A stretch of 64,000 nucleotides of DNA from Diphasiastrum complanatum (GCA_029204225.1 CM055106.1:38703827-38767826); one strand, 5' to 3'; counted from the stretch's first letter, positions 47,020-59,596 are shown. Notes: generated by a model from the letters alone, not told the origin. Program-made: numbers and translations.

Positions 47020-48255
47020 CTATCTGTGGCGGCAACCAAATGTTCTTCGCCATATTGGTTACAGCGACCTGGCTAGCATGATATTCATGCCTGTGACTTC
47101 CAACACTTGTAGTTGATCTCAAGTATCTGAAAGCTCCATCTCTATCTGAGTAGACTTGTTCTTCATCAATGAGAATAGTTTTTGGCCACTACTTTCAAGT
47201 CCTGAAGTTGTCTTCTTTTTTTATTTGTAGTTGGCAGAGCTACAAGAAGATAACGATTTATCTCCGTCATATTTTTAAAATTTGTGATGTTGTTCGTTTC
47301 GATTCGTTTGCTGTTATCTGTTGCACATAGTCCCAAAATCGTTGTTGGTTTCGTGTGCCCATAAGGAAAAGCGAGACAACAGCTACAGAAAAGCTCTAGA
47401 AAAATCCAATAGTTGGAGAGAACCCACTCATGCTGCACACTACTCACCAGCAAGTCTCATCTTGGCCGTAATTAGTGTTGGCTTCTTCCAACGGTTGTAG
47501 CTGATCGTAACTATCAGAAACCTTCCTCTGCTTGTGAATAGACTAGATTTTCATCAATGAGAGCATTTCTTTGCCAGTGCTTTTAAGCCTTCACGCTATT
47601 TGTGTTTTGTACCAAATCAGCACGAAATTCTTCTCACAATACATAAATTTTTTTAGTTGGTCATCTTTTTTCTTCTGCCATGAAATCATCACTTGTTTGC
47701 ATATTGATTTTCAGGAATTGCGTTTCTTATGTAGCAAGGTTCAATAAATGAATTGTAAATCGTAAAACACCTGCAAATATTCTTCTGGAAAGAATGAAAG
47801 TGATCGAACGCGGTAGTTTATTAGCAGTAACACATCTTTCTAACTCTGATGCCGACCAAGTTTGCAAGCAATGAGGATATTCCGCCTGCCTAAATTGCCA
47901 GCTGCGATCAAAAGTATTTTTTAGTTTGTGGTCATAGCACAATATTTTGACCAATCCAATAAAAACAATTCTCCTTACTAGACAACACACATTTTTGCTA
48001 AGCTTAAGGATGGAAATCGCCGCTGGTAGATAAGAATATGAAAAGTAAGACCAGATTGTTATCTGAGAACTTCCATAATTTTCAGTTAAATGGACAATGA
48101 GATATCATCACTCAGGACCCAATTGAGTTCTAGAACATTGTTGGCACTTGTAAACGTGATAGATTGATCCAAGAAGAGTTATTGGGTAGATAACAGGCTA
48201 TCTGCAAACAACTTACAAAGTCACTGTCTGATAGCCTAGCAAAATTCATTGTAGA
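47020..48255. other. Intergenic sequence
   Basis: Short open frames only (47166-47453, 47727-47990), with no recognised family. Confidence 0.4.
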
Positions 48256-48264
48256 CGCCAAGAA

Positions 48265-49770
48265 CTAAATCATTGGAGGATCCAGCCCGAAGGATACGTT
48301 CTGAAAGGTATGAAGAATCATGTCTGTAAAATCCACAAAGCACTGTATGGCTTGAAACAATCTACCAGAGCTTGGTTTCATAGGATCAACACATTTCTCA
48401 TCGAACAAGGATTCAAACCAAGTACTGCTAATTGCAACGTCTTTTCCAAGTCAGTGCAACAATCCTTCATTATCATCACCTTATACATGGATGATATGTT
48501 GCTCTTCAACAATGATACCAATATAGTCAAGGATTTGAAGCAGATGCTATTTTCATAGTTCGACATGACTAATCTGGGCAAAGCTCACTTATGTCTCGAC
48601 ATTCAAATCCATAGAGACTGAGCGAAACGACTGATTTACATCACTCAACAGAGGTATCTTCACAATAGCTTATGAAGGGTACCATAATAAGGCCTTTTCA
48701 TAAGTCTACAATGAAGGCTCAAGGCAGTCTATAAAGAACTAGGGACGAGCTGAGAGATTGATCACCCCTTTGGTTTTTCTCCGCCATGATTGGGGATGGA
48801 CAACCCCTAGAAAAAAGAGCCTAGGAATTGATGATTCTTATGCAAGATAAAATGGACATATACTAGACCCCCTTCCCTAGAAAGCTTGCACTTGGGTGAG
48901 TTCCCAAGTTGTAACATAGAAAATTAAACTATATCATGGTAACATTAAATGTTGAGCCATCTACCTTCCTTGCATGTCAAAAATAGCTTACCTACTTTTC
49001 CACATGGCTTAAGGGCTTATGGACACATAGTTAAGGGCGCCCTCCTCCCCTCTCACTTGTCTTAACAGATACAATCTAATGAATTGTAAATTAGCTCACT
49101 CACCGATGGATCCAGGCCTGCACTTGTCAAAAGACCAATGTCCCCAGACCAAGTAGGAAAATGAGCAGATGAGAGAGTATCCTTATTGATCGATACTTGG
49201 ATCTCTCATATATGCAATGGTCTGTACAAGACCAGATATCTCTTTTGCAGTAAGCTCACTCAACCAATATATGGCTAATCCTGGTATTACCCATTGGAAG
49301 ACTCTCATAAGATTCATGAGGTATATTTGAGCTACAATCGTAAGTCCACATCTGGATTTACATTCTTCTTCAATGACGGTCCTATTTCATGGAACAGTCG
49401 TAAGCAAACCTCTATTGCACTTTCTTCTATAGAAGCAGAAGACATTGCTGCTTCTCAATCTATTAAGGAAGTGTTTTGGTTGAGAAATTTACTATCAGAC
49501 GTTAATCTGCATCAGTACAACCCTACAATTTTATTCTGTGATAATCAGAGTGTTATTGTCTTATTGGCCAACCCTAGATTTCACTCTAGGAGTAAGCACA
49601 TTAAAATCAGATATCACTACATCATGGGCAAGGTTCTCAACAAGGAGGTAAGCTTAACGTACTGTAGAACGCAGGACATGGTTGCAAATATATTTACGAA
49701 AGCATTAAGTGTTAATGCACACAACAAATTTTGTGCATTGCTTAGTCTGAAGATCAAGGCATCACGGATC
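48265..49770 (+). pseudogene. Copia reverse transcriptase / RNase H remnant
   Basis: 48265-48600 reads IQPEGYVLKGMKN, KIHKALYGLKQSTRAWFHRI and the catalytic YMDDMLLF. After the insert, LHLSKDQCPQT near 49117 and YAMVCTRPDIS near 49213 continue the reverse transcriptase, then NPGITHWKTLIRFMRYI. RNase H (49330-49770) has RKSTSGFTFFF, ALSSIEAEDIAAS and FCDNQS with its acidic residues, and DMVANIFTKAL at the end. Frame shifts and stops near 48558, 49150 and 49300 make it non-functional. Confidence 0.85.
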
Positions 49771-49773
49771 CAG

Positions 49774-49785
49774 ATTAAGAGGAGG
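49774..49785 (+). promoter_or_regulatory. Copia polypurine tract
   Basis: ATTAAGAGGAGG lies immediately before the TGTTGG start of the LTR; it primes plus-strand DNA synthesis. Confidence 0.8.
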
Positions 49786-50640
49786 TGTTGGATTTATCTC
49801 CTCTACTCTCCTAAATCCCATTTTAATTTGCCTCCATTCATGCTGCATTTTTTACTCACGCAGTCTGCCTATTTACATGTAAATTCTCACAAGCGAAGAA
49901 AAGGCGAACAAAATGCGACACTGTGTTTTTACACGTGTTTTGTGATAGGCGAAAAAGACAACATTGCCTTACAAAATGCCAAAGGTGCCTTAGGAAGCAA
50001 AGGCACCTTGTAAATCAAATCTTAAGGCATTTCATCAGAGTGATGCATTTTTCGCATCTTCACCAACGTTCACTTCAACAAAGGCTGACGTCGCACCCTT
50101 TTCACGCTCACCCCATGCAACTGCGCTAACAGACTTGACAACGACTGCAACCACTCACGATCTCCTACAGACAACACATCCTGCACACCTATAACATTGT
50201 ATATATATATATAGTGAATACCATTTGCGTATACATATTGATTAAGAGATTGAAGATCAAGTGTGTGTAGTATAATAGCATCAGAAGCTCATCAGATATA
50301 GACGAAGTAGATGCCTTGTGAATTGATTCCTTAGTTATCAGTCACAGATTCATTCCTCTTACATATTGAATTAGCTTTGTAGAACACGTGGTTTTGTCCG
50401 CTATTGTCTTGTGCTCTACCGCATTATTGACATGTATATTTTGCTATACTTAATCTGATAACAACTCTTTTGTTCTGCGTTCAGATTTGCGTCAATATTG
50501 CTATGCTTACTTTTCATTATGTCTGACTTTCTAATTGCTCAATCTGGTAATCTGTTTTTAGCGAGTTAATATTAGTCTAGTTGTTGATGACTAATATTTA
50601 GTCTTGCCTTTCGCGAATCATTCGCGACTGATTATCAGTC
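49786..50640 (+). repeat. Copia 3' LTR (right end uncertain)
   Basis: It starts TGTTGGATTTATC after the polypurine tract. A TATA-like run near 50200 followed by transcript-like sequence fits an LTR promoter. The CA end could not be fixed without a second LTR. Confidence 0.6.
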
Positions 50641-52190
50641 GAGCTCAGTCTAGCTCTTCACAAATCATTCGCGACAAATAATTTATCTAGCTGTTCGCGA
50701 CAAATCATTTTTTTGGTGTTTTATTAATGTTTGGCTACGTAATCAGAACGACCGTGATTTCTATCACTAACATTCTGTTCGTTTCTAGTAGGCGTAGTCA
50801 TGCTTAGGAAAAGAGTCATAGAGCTCATTCCGCTGTGCACAAACACTATCCGTTCGAGTTCGTTTCTCTTTCGTGTTCGTTTTCTTTTCGAGCTATTTCC
50901 GTTTCTCACACACGACACACCCTCTTTCTCCAACACACAAAAGCCCACCCGCCCGCTACCATATACAATGTTGTCTTTTGCAAGACACTGCCAAAAAAAA
51001 AAAACGCTCCCCACGAAAAAAAAAAAAAAACAAGAGCGTTGTGATATACCACAAAGGCAATCATAAATTTTTTGAGTAAAACTGATCGATGCAAGGTAAT
51101 TAGCTAATTGTAAATCATAGTTGTCTTCTCACGGGTTAGTTAGCATTTCATTCTCTTACCAGAAAGATTGAACTTTGATTTAGAGTGTATGCACGAGTAA
51201 AGTCCAGCCATATGGCAACTAGGTAAAAACATATATGAAATGATTTTGTGAATGCAGATAAATACTATTTATTCGTTGGTGATGATGCATCATGAGAGTT
51301 GAGACTCACAGTGCTTGCAAAAAATCGATAAATACAAACAAATTATTGAAATTCATTTTTTACCGCAATTTATAGATTTTTTATATGGCTCTTTTAGTTA
51401 TAAATCTTAAGTTTTAAGGTTTTATTTTAACTTTTTATCGATTCCATAATAGATTTGTAGGTTTTGTATAAGGTTAGTTTGAAACTTTTTAATGAGCACT
51501 GGTTGAGAGCCTAGGCCCTAGGGATGCATGTAAGAAAAAGAGGCGGAAACCCAGAAGAGCATCTATTCGTTGGTGATGATGTATCATGCGTGCCGGTTGA
51601 GAGCCTAGGCCCTAGGGCATGTATGCAAGAAAAAAAGAGGGACATGAAATTTTATGTACATTTTTTGGACCTGCCTTGCAAAGCAAGGACTTAGCGTTCA
51701 TGTCAAAGATTGACCTGCTTGTGTTGTGGTTTTCATTTAAAAGACATAAATAGTATTTTAAATTCATATTTTTGATTTTAGTGAGTTTGACATGTGGCAA
51801 TTTTAAATAAATTGGCTATTTTTATAGGTTTTTTTCTGCTTATTGCTTTGTCTTTTTTTTTTAACTCTTTTTTAAATATTTAATTATAATTTGGTTAGGA
51901 CTTCCTGATTATTAAGAGATTGACATGTGGCTTCGTTATGGTTCATCTTTTGCCTCTTGCCATTTTGAGGGTGCTCGCTGGTGTTGCATGCATCCGTCTC
52001 AACTGTTATTAGTAGGGGTGGCCATTTATGAGTTAAAAAGAGGCCGCTTAATTATCCAGAATGGCCCTAACAAACCTTCATAAACAAGATGAAGGGTGGC
52101 CTTCACAAATGAAGGGGGGCCTCTGAAGGACACTATAACTTCTCCATTGCATAAGGAGTGACTCTGTAGCAGGCAAGAGTAGATCAGTTT
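50641..52190. other. Intergenic AT-rich sequence with a short direct repeat
   Basis: GGTTGAGAGCCTAGGCCCTA occurs at about 51503 and again at about 51596 with shared flanks (ATTCGTTGGTGATGATG also recurs at 51272 and 51566). A-rich runs lie near 50993-51030. No gene recognised. Confidence 0.5.
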
Positions 52191-52410
52191 CAATTTTCCA
52201 GATAGCTCAACAAACAGAATAGAGGAATTTCTATCCAGATAGCTCTGCAAACACGGGAGCAATTTCAATCTAGCTAGCTCAACAGACAACTAGGACCAAT
52301 TCCAATCAATCTAGACAGCTAGCTCTACGTACGGTATAACAATTTCGATTCAGATAGCTCCACAGACAAAGAAACAACAATTTCAATTAGGATGACAGCT
52401 TCCCAGCCCT
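52191..52410. repeat. Degenerate tandem repeat, 35-43 bp unit, about five copies
   Basis: Each unit contains AATTTC(A/T) followed by an AGATAGCTC-like word and CA(A/G)ACA. Confidence 0.7.
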
Positions 52411-52543
52411 TCTGCACTCTCTGCAGCACCAAACCCTAAACCCAAAGGCCTCTTGGGTCTAACGGTGTGACCAAGGTCTCCTTGGGAGAGTGGTATTCAA
52501 TGTTGGGAAAGTAGACCCTCAATGAAATCCATTTCCAGAAAAA

Positions 52544-54737
52544 CAAGTGCATTGTGGCAAGCCAAAGGGCCCCTGCCTTTGCAATATGTGCTAAACTGCA
52601 CTTTGTTGAGATCAAAGTTCCAGGTGCCGTTGTACGGCACATGTGTAGTGGGTGCCGTACAGGTGCCATGGAACTTCAGTTCTACGGCACCCATTTTTTT
52701 TTTTAAAATTTTTGTTCAAAAAAATTAGTGTTCAAAAAAATATGTGTCTATATGCTTGCACCTCAACATGAGTTTCCCAATTAAACATACAACTTCAATG
52801 TTGAGCTATTTGTCACAATATAGTTTTATACTCTAGACTTTGCTCCTAATTTGAGATAAGAGATATGATGAGGATTTTCAAAAGAGCTTTTAGCTATGAC
52901 TAGTTTCCAATCAAAGTAGGGGTTTGTATTTCAGTAGCTTGGTACTCAAATCATGCAAATATTTAAAATAGACAACACTTGATGGTTACAAAATATTCAA
53001 GATTGATCTTCGGTGGACTAAAATGTACCAAAAATCAGGAAATCGTGTGTCATTTGTGGTCTATGAATGGAAATTACTATTTTAAAAAAATGAAATCATT
53101 TGGACTAGTAAATAGTTTACTTAGAAATAGGAGAGAGAAATCATATTTTTAGTACTCATATTATTATTATTTTATGCCATAGAATATCCTTTTACATACC
53201 CTTTAGACAATAGAAATAGCAATAAAATTTATAATGCATATAACTTTCTCATTATAACTCGGATTCAAACGAACTAAAAAGCAAAATTGCTAAGAATTGC
53301 TTACTTTATCCATCTATTCTATCTAAAAGGAATCTAAATAACCTAATGAAAGTTATTAAGAATGAATAGCATAACATGCATGAACTGAGATTTGATAAAT
53401 TAGTCTTATCGAATGATTTGCAAATCTTAATGAAATCTTTAGAAACTACCATGTATTTGAGAATTTATTCAGGAAAAAAAAAACTTATATATTGAAGTTT
53501 AATACCCTTTTGTTTTTCTCAATAACATATTCCAAGTCCTTATAATTTCCTTTTATTGATTTTAACAAAGATTAATATTCTACTCTTCAAGAGATTGGAG
53601 ATATGTCGAGATGTTTTTTGGTTGTCCAAATTGTTATTTGTTGGTGATTGCGCTGGTAAATTGGTATGTGCATGTGAGCTCTACTTCTTCTGGTATTTTA
53701 TATCTAATGTGATTGATTTATCAATTGACATGCAACACAAAGATCAGTTCAGTTTCATAATTTTTTTTTCATCTAATGAATTACAATTTCTATTAAACAA
53801 GCCAAATGTATTCTACGTAGGATGAGAATTTGAATATTTTGCAATAGTGGTAAACTTTTTTGACATGTGACGTGATTGCCAAATGCGGCTACTTTGGTGG
53901 CATGGTTTGTTATTTTTCAATTGAGATACTTGTATGGTAACTTTCTTTGATACTTTGATCAAAGACCGTCATGGTTGCTAATTAGGTGAGGGCATTTGAT
54001 GTTACACGAATGGTAGTATTTTGCTGTTTGAATAAATTGGGATAAGTTTTGGTAATAGCATCATTCAGTTGTATGGAATTGCTATTGCTTGTCGCAATAT
54101 CATGTGCCAAGCCTTTCTCAAATCAAACAATTCTAAATCCAAAAGAGCTTAATCAAGTAGCAGTTATGCAAAGGGGCTTATGGAAAGAGATTAATTATTT
54201 TAAGATATTTTCAAGTTTTTTGAATACTTTTGAGGTTTATTTGTCCAATACAATAGATATTTCAAGCACATTCCCTAGATCATTGATAATTGGCCATATG
54301 TGCACTTACAAGATCCAAAGAAAGCTTTGTATGAAGAGGACAATCACAAGTGTCAAAAAAATAATGATGTGGATATCTTTAAATCACACAAAGGTTACAT
54401 GTACAAATCTTACTCTCATCCATGCTTGTTGCGATTGATATAACTTGGTACTCAAACTTAGTCTTCATGCAAGTCATGCACAAGCATATCATCTAAAGAG
54501 TTGGCAAAACATTGCACAATTGTCATAGATGCCACCTTCCTTGACCATACCTCTCAATTTTTTCTAGTTGTAACCAATTTTTAATCACATTTTTGATGTA
54601 TTTGGATCTACGTACGCTTATCGATCAGATCATTCACCAGTATATTACATGTGTGATTAAAAAAACCCATTAAAAAACAAAATGAGTTTAGCACATGTTG
54701 CAAAGGCAAGGCCCTCTGGCTTGCCACAATGCACTTG
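52544..54737. repeat. Pair of 53-bp inverted repeats enclosing about 2.1 kb
   Basis: The left arm 52544-52596 (CAAGTGCATTGTGGCAAGCC...) is repeated in inverse orientation at 54686-54737 (...GGCTTGCCACAATGCACTTG) with only a few mismatches. The enclosed DNA is AT-rich and holds no recognised gene; the frame 53556-53825 is unassigned. Similarity stops sharply at both arm edges. It may be a non-autonomous DNA element or two copies of one repeat. Confidence 0.7.
52615..52676. repeat. Near-perfect hairpin, about 26-bp stem
   Basis: AAGTTCCAGGTGCCGTTGTA on the left pairs with TACAGGTGCCATGGAACTT on the right, and CGGCAC pairs with GTGCCG inside, leaving a loop of about 10 bases (ATGTGTAGTG). It lies just inside the left inverted-repeat arm. 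Confidence 0.75.
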
Positions 54738-55078
54738 TTTGTTATTTGTTACTTGCATGTAGAGACTCATATGTATCACTCATGAGCTCAGTGTGTTTGT
54801 GTATATTTTTATTGTTTTGTATGATCAGGAATAGGATTGGCATAGTTCTCAGATCTGCATGAGGGTTTTGCATCATCAAGGATGAATGCCTGTAGTAGTT
54901 TGTGCTCTCATCTCATTTCAAGCTGTCTAGTTTTGTTTCTGGAAATGATCCACTCGTTTTGTGGGACTGAAATCATCTGCTAGTTTTTTGCTGCCAGAGT
55001 TTTATAGTACAAATTAAGCTCAAAGCAAAATGTAACCCTGAATTTTGTTCTGAAAGCGCCCAAAAATTAAGCTGCATC
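54738..55078 (+). other. Upstream region of the PPR gene
   Basis: A 340-bp stretch with no repeats noticed. It would hold the promoter and leader; no convincing TATA box was identified. Confidence 0.4.
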
Positions 55079-56968
55079 ATGCAGATCAGGCCATTGAGAC
55101 AGTTTTCTACTGTAAGCCGCTGCGGCAGATGGCAAAGTTTAATGAACTCTAATCTCACAAGGAATAGTGCAAAAAAGGCTTGTAGCATGGCAACAAGACT
55201 GCCTGCCACCACATCCTTGGAGAATTTAGGGTATGAAGATTCTAACAAGGATTGTGAGATGGTTAAAATTTTATGCAAGGAAGGAAGACTGCAGGAGGCA
55301 TTGCAGGTTCTAGGGTTGGTGAACAAACGCGATCCAAGGATAGTTTCAATGGCCTATGTAAGTATTTTGAAAGCCTGTGGTAACAGAAAGGATGTCTCTG
55401 ATCTTAAGAAAGTTCATGCTCATATAATGCAAAGTAAACATTGTACAGATTTGTTTGTGGTAAGTACCCTAATCAGCATGTATGCAAAGTCTAGTAGCCT
55501 GGCCGATGCCCGCAAAGTATTTGACAGCATCTCTGTGAGAGACGCCGTCTCGTGGAATACCATAATTGCTGGATATGCGAAGCAAGGAAATGGGAAAGAG
55601 GCAATAAACCTCTTCAGTCAGATGACGCAAGCAGGGTTGAAGCCCGACAGAGTCTCATTTATGTTGTTACTAGGTGCATGTGCCAGCCTTGGAGACTTCG
55701 AAAAAGGTAGACAAACTCATGCGAAGATTGTTGAAAATGGATTTGATTCTCATCCTTTTGTAGCAACAGCACTTGTGAACATGTATGCGAAATGTGGCCG
55801 TGTATTGCATGCTCGTGAGGTCTTTGATCGGATGGCTGAGCGAAATGTGGTTGCATGGACTGCAATGATTGCAGCATATGCGAAGGTGGGGCAAGGCGAG
55901 CCCGCTCTAACACTCTGGCAGCAAATGAAGCAGGAAAAAGTGAAACCTAACAAGGTAACTTTCATCTGTATACTAAATGCATGTGCAGCACTTGGAAATT
56001 TAAACAAGGGCAAGGAAATTCACATAGACATTCTCAAAGAGGCAATTCAATCTGATGTCAAAATTGGAAATGCTCTTATTGACATGTATTCAAAGTGTGG
56101 GAGTTTGGTACTTGCATATGAAGTTTTTGATTCAATGAACAAGAAAGATGTAGTTTCATGGACCACACTGGTTGCAGGTTATGTCAAGCATGGAAAGTAC
56201 CTGGATGCGGTGAACCTTTTTGAGGAAATGAAGCAGAAAGGTTTGAAGCCAATAGATGTGACCTTTGCCTGTATTTTCAATGCATGTGGGAGTCTTGCAG
56301 CCTTAGAGAAGGGACAAAATTATCATGCTGAAGCTCTTGAAGCTGGATTGGAGATAGATGTGTTCCTTGCAGATGCTCTTATCGACATGTATGCCAAGTG
56401 CGGCAATCTGGAGAGAGCACGAAGAGTGTTTGATGAAATGCCAATTCGTGATGTGGTCTCTTGGACAGCCATGATTGCAGGATATAGTGTTCATGGTCAA
56501 GGTATGAGTGCGTTTCAGCTCTTTAGACAAATGCAACAGGAGAATGTGAGACCAAATGAGATCACTTTTCTTAGTGTTCTCTCTACGTGTGCCCATTTGG
56601 GCCTGATAGATGAAGGCTGTTGCTTGTTTAATTCCATGTGCACGGTTTATGCCCTTACTCCAACATTGGTGCATCATGGGTGTATAGTGGACCTCCTTTG
56701 TCGTGCCGGTCATCTGGATGAAGCTAACAAGTTCATCAACAGCATGTCAATAATGCCAGATGCTTCAATTTGGATGACCTTGCTTGGTGCCTGCAATGCC
56801 TGTGGCAATGTGAGATTAGCAGAATCCGTTTTTAAGTGCATACTGGAGTTGGAACCACAGGATGTTGAACCATATGTGCTTTTGTCAAATATTTATGCTG
56901 CAACTGGGAGTTGGGACAAAAGGGTTGAGGTCAGGAGGATGATGGAGACTAGAGGGGCATTGCATTAG
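55079..56968 (+). CDS. Pentatricopeptide-repeat protein, PLS class with partial E domain
   Basis: An intact intronless frame of 629 codons. Residues 1-~75 form an Arg/Ser/Thr-containing leader compatible with mitochondrial or plastid import. From about residue 85 to 540, alternating P, L and S motifs repeat about every 100 residues with signatures such as LISMYAKSSSL, VSWNTIIAGYAKQG, NMYAKCG, FDEMPIRDVVSWTAMIAGYS and GLKPDRVSF. The C-terminus has an E-type motif (ASIWMTLLGACNACGN, LELEPQDVEPYVLLSNIYAA) but ends at METRGALH, without the usual KKxPGxSWIE stretch, E+ or DYW deaminase. PLS proteins bind organelle RNA one base per motif and mostly guide C-to-U editing; those lacking DYW work with a separate deaminase. 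A tail truncated by mutation is possible. The target RNA is unknown. The start is the first ATG of the frame. Confidence 0.93.
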   Translation: MQIRPLRQFSTVSRCGRWQSLMNSNLTRNSAKKACSMATRLPATTSLENLGYEDSNKDCEMVKILCKEGRLQEALQVLGLVNKRDPRIVSMAYVSILKACGNRKDVSDLKKVHAHIMQSKHCTDLFVVSTLISMYAKSSSLADARKVFDSISVRDAVSWNTIIAGYAKQGNGKEAINLFSQMTQAGLKPDRVSFMLLLGACASLGDFEKGRQTHAKIVENGFDSHPFVATALVNMYAKCGRVLHAREVFDRMAERNVVAWTAMIAAYAKVGQGEPALTLWQQMKQEKVKPNKVTFICILNACAALGNLNKGKEIHIDILKEAIQSDVKIGNALIDMYSKCGSLVLAYEVFDSMNKKDVVSWTTLVAGYVKHGKYLDAVNLFEEMKQKGLKPIDVTFACIFNACGSLAALEKGQNYHAEALEAGLEIDVFLADALIDMYAKCGNLERARRVFDEMPIRDVVSWTAMIAGYSVHGQGMSAFQLFRQMQQENVRPNEITFLSVLSTCAHLGLIDEGCCLFNSMCTVYALTPTLVHHGCIVDLLCRAGHLDEANKFINSMSIMPDASIWMTLLGACNACGNVRLAESVFKCILELEPQDVEPYVLLSNIYAATGSWDKRVEVRRMMETRGALH

Positions 56969-57437
56969 GCCTGCCTTACCTCAACCCAGACCTTCCTGTG
57001 TACATTGGCTCCTGCAGATTCGAGAGGTCCCTAATATTGGTTTGAAAACTGGCAAACTCCAAGATCTTTTTCCATTTGGTGACTTATGAATCCTTTGATC
57101 CTTGTTAGATCTAATTTTTAACGCAGTGACTATGTTTATGTCATTTACACTTTCGTTTGTTGGAAGTATAATGTTATTGTAATCAAGGAAGTTAGTTATT
57201 TTGGCCAAACTTTTTAACATCATTTTTCATGCTCAAAAAATTTACACTTTTAGTGGACTTTTAGCTACCCCTGTGATGAGGGCACTGAAATGGTGGAATG
57301 CAAACTTAAGTTCTCTTTTCCGTAATGTGTTCTTTGTTTTGCTGTGATGCCTGCAGATCACAAGGGATGGGCATGGCTTTACCCTTTAATGAAATTCTTC
57401 CCCTTTCAGCAGCAAGTTCCTTCTCCTCATTGGATTC

Positions 57438-57980
57438 TGTATTTCAATGCATGTGGTAGTCTTGCAGCCTTAGAGAAGGGACAACATTTGCTGAAGCTCT
57501 TGAAGCTGGATTGGAGCTAGATGTGTTCCTTGTCGTGATGTGGTCTCTTGGATAGCCATGATTGCAGGATATAGTGTTCATGGTCAAGGTATGAGTGTGT
57601 TTCAGCTCTTCAGACAAATGCAACAGGAGAATGTGAGACCAAATGAGATCACTTTTCTTATTGTTCTCTCTACCATTTGGGCCTGATAGATGAGGGCTGT
57701 TGCTTGTTTAATTCCATGCACACGGTTTATGCCCTTACTCCAACATTGGTGCATCATGGGTGTATAGTGGAACCTCCTTTGTCGTGCCGGTTTTCTGGAT
57801 GAAGCTAACAAGTTCATCAACAGCATGGCAATATTGGCAGACAATTTGGATGACCTTGCTTGGTGCCTGCAATGCCTGTGGCAATCTGAGATTAGCAGAA
57901 TCTGTTTTTAAGTGCGTACTTGAGTCGGAACCGCAAGATTGAACCATATGTGCTTTTGTCAAACATTTATGCTGCAGTTG
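57438..57980 (+). pseudogene. PPR partial duplicate, degraded
   Basis: It matches the 3' third of the upstream PPR gene from TTTCAATGCATGTGG (56277) to TTTATGCTGCA (about 56900). It carries an internal deletion of about 76 bp (joining GTTCCTTG to TCGTGATGTGG), a lost stretch around the CTCTACC junction and several small indels, so no long frame remains. It lies 470 bp downstream in the same orientation. Confidence 0.9.
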
Positions 57981-59596
57981 TAGCTATATTTTGCATTGTT
58001 TCTTCTTGAGTTATATCTACTGCACCATCTTGTAGCTTCATGATAGTGAAATGGTCTTTCCTCTACTCGAACGAATCCCTTTGTATTTTGTGTTTCATCT
58101 TTCAGGTATTGTTTTCATCTCTTTACATTCGTTACAATAGATGTGGCAACAATCTTGTTAATTCTTATAACAGAACACGATGATTTTTCCAGATGCGTAA
58201 TCTCTTAATCTGTGCATGCCTGATGAATTTTTATTGGCAGCATGTTTTTTCATAGCCTGGTACCATTTTCTGCTCTTTGCTTGAATTAATTTGCACATGG
58301 CTTCCTCTCAGTTTGCATTTGGCCAATCTCTTCCTTAGATTCTGTTTCCATCAGTTCAATTATGGTACATTGCAATCTGATTCATGTTGTTTTAGAAACG
58401 TATAAGATAGCGAACAAAATTCAACTTGACTCAAGGGGAAGAATCGGGGGTTTTCCCTATCAATGAGGAAGTTATTGTCTAAGCTTCTCTGGTGTGAATG
58501 ATCCTAAATTCTGAAGCTTTTGCCCAATGCTATTGTGCCATCCCAACATTCAATCAAAGCTTCAATACTGTCTAGTGTGTTGATCATATCAAAGTGTGTG
58601 CTAACATTAAGATCCTCACACCCAAGCATTACAGCATAACAGTAGTGCATGATGAAAATAATATGACAACTATTATTAATGCGAACAAGGTGTCAATTAT
58701 GTACGTTGCCTACTCCTTTCAGCACTATCAAGCCTACAAGCAAAACATTTTGAGTTTCGTGTTTACCAGTCCATTTTTAACTTCTCTATCTCTACCTGTA
58801 AAGAACTGATCACACTTATATGTTCGAATTTTTGGGTTCTCTATTGTCCACGATCGCGAACTGATTTGGAAACTGCAGCTGGTTTGCCTTGACTCTATTT
58901 TATGCTTGTTTGTGGTGCTGGTCTGTCAAACCTACTGCTGGTCTCACCCTAGTCCAGATATTTGTGATTGTGAAAAAATCCTGTACCTATCATCTATTCC
59001 TTTTGTTAATCTCATGATACATGCCAAACTTAACTGCCAGAAAATCAGCATATGTTTTAGCATCTCTTAAACAAAAATAAATAAACATCTCAAGTTGACA
59101 CACATTTTCTAGAATTTTTTCAAGTTAAATGTAGCATGATATCTACAAATTATCAAATAATGTTTATCAATTATCCAAATCACTTAGATTTATAATGTTT
59201 TTCAAAATTCAAAACTGGAAATTAATTTGAAAGTTTTCAAGTCAATAATTTGTTCACATTCAAACTTGTTCAATGAAAGAAAATTCAAAATACTTCTTAT
59301 AATAAAACTTGATGAATTATATACAAGTCTATCTGTGAAGCATTTTAACCTCAATAATGCCTATGTTTCCTTTTTCTCATAGTTGTAAATCTCAACAAAA
59401 ATAGATTTTCAATATCATTGGTAATTTTTTAATTTTTAATATTATTTATAAACTTAACATTCAAAATTCTGGCATTTAAAATAGAAAAATTCATTTTATT
59501 GAAAAAACGCGTGTCTTACTCTCCCTTTTTTTTCTCCATGCCTTTTTTTTGGTCATCGTGTTTTTTAAAGTTAGGTTAATGTTTGATGCCAAGAGA
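57981..59596. other. Intergenic sequence
   Basis: AT-rich DNA. The open frame 58594-58809 (71 codons) has no recognisable motif. From 59050 to 59500 the sequence is very AT-rich. Confidence 0.45.

Larger units (their letters stand above)
48256..50640 (+). mobile_element. Copia retrotransposon, 3' half with 3' LTR
   Basis: Reverse transcriptase, RNase H, a polypurine tract and an LTR start are in the right order on the plus strand. The gag, protease and integrase parts are absent. An unrelated insert of about 430 bp (about 48675-49100) splits the reverse transcriptase. The right border is uncertain. Confidence 0.75.

Noticed and set aside
55659-56013. Minus-strand frames across the PPR gene (also 56303-56713)
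   Set aside because: Antisense shadows of a repetitive coding sequence.
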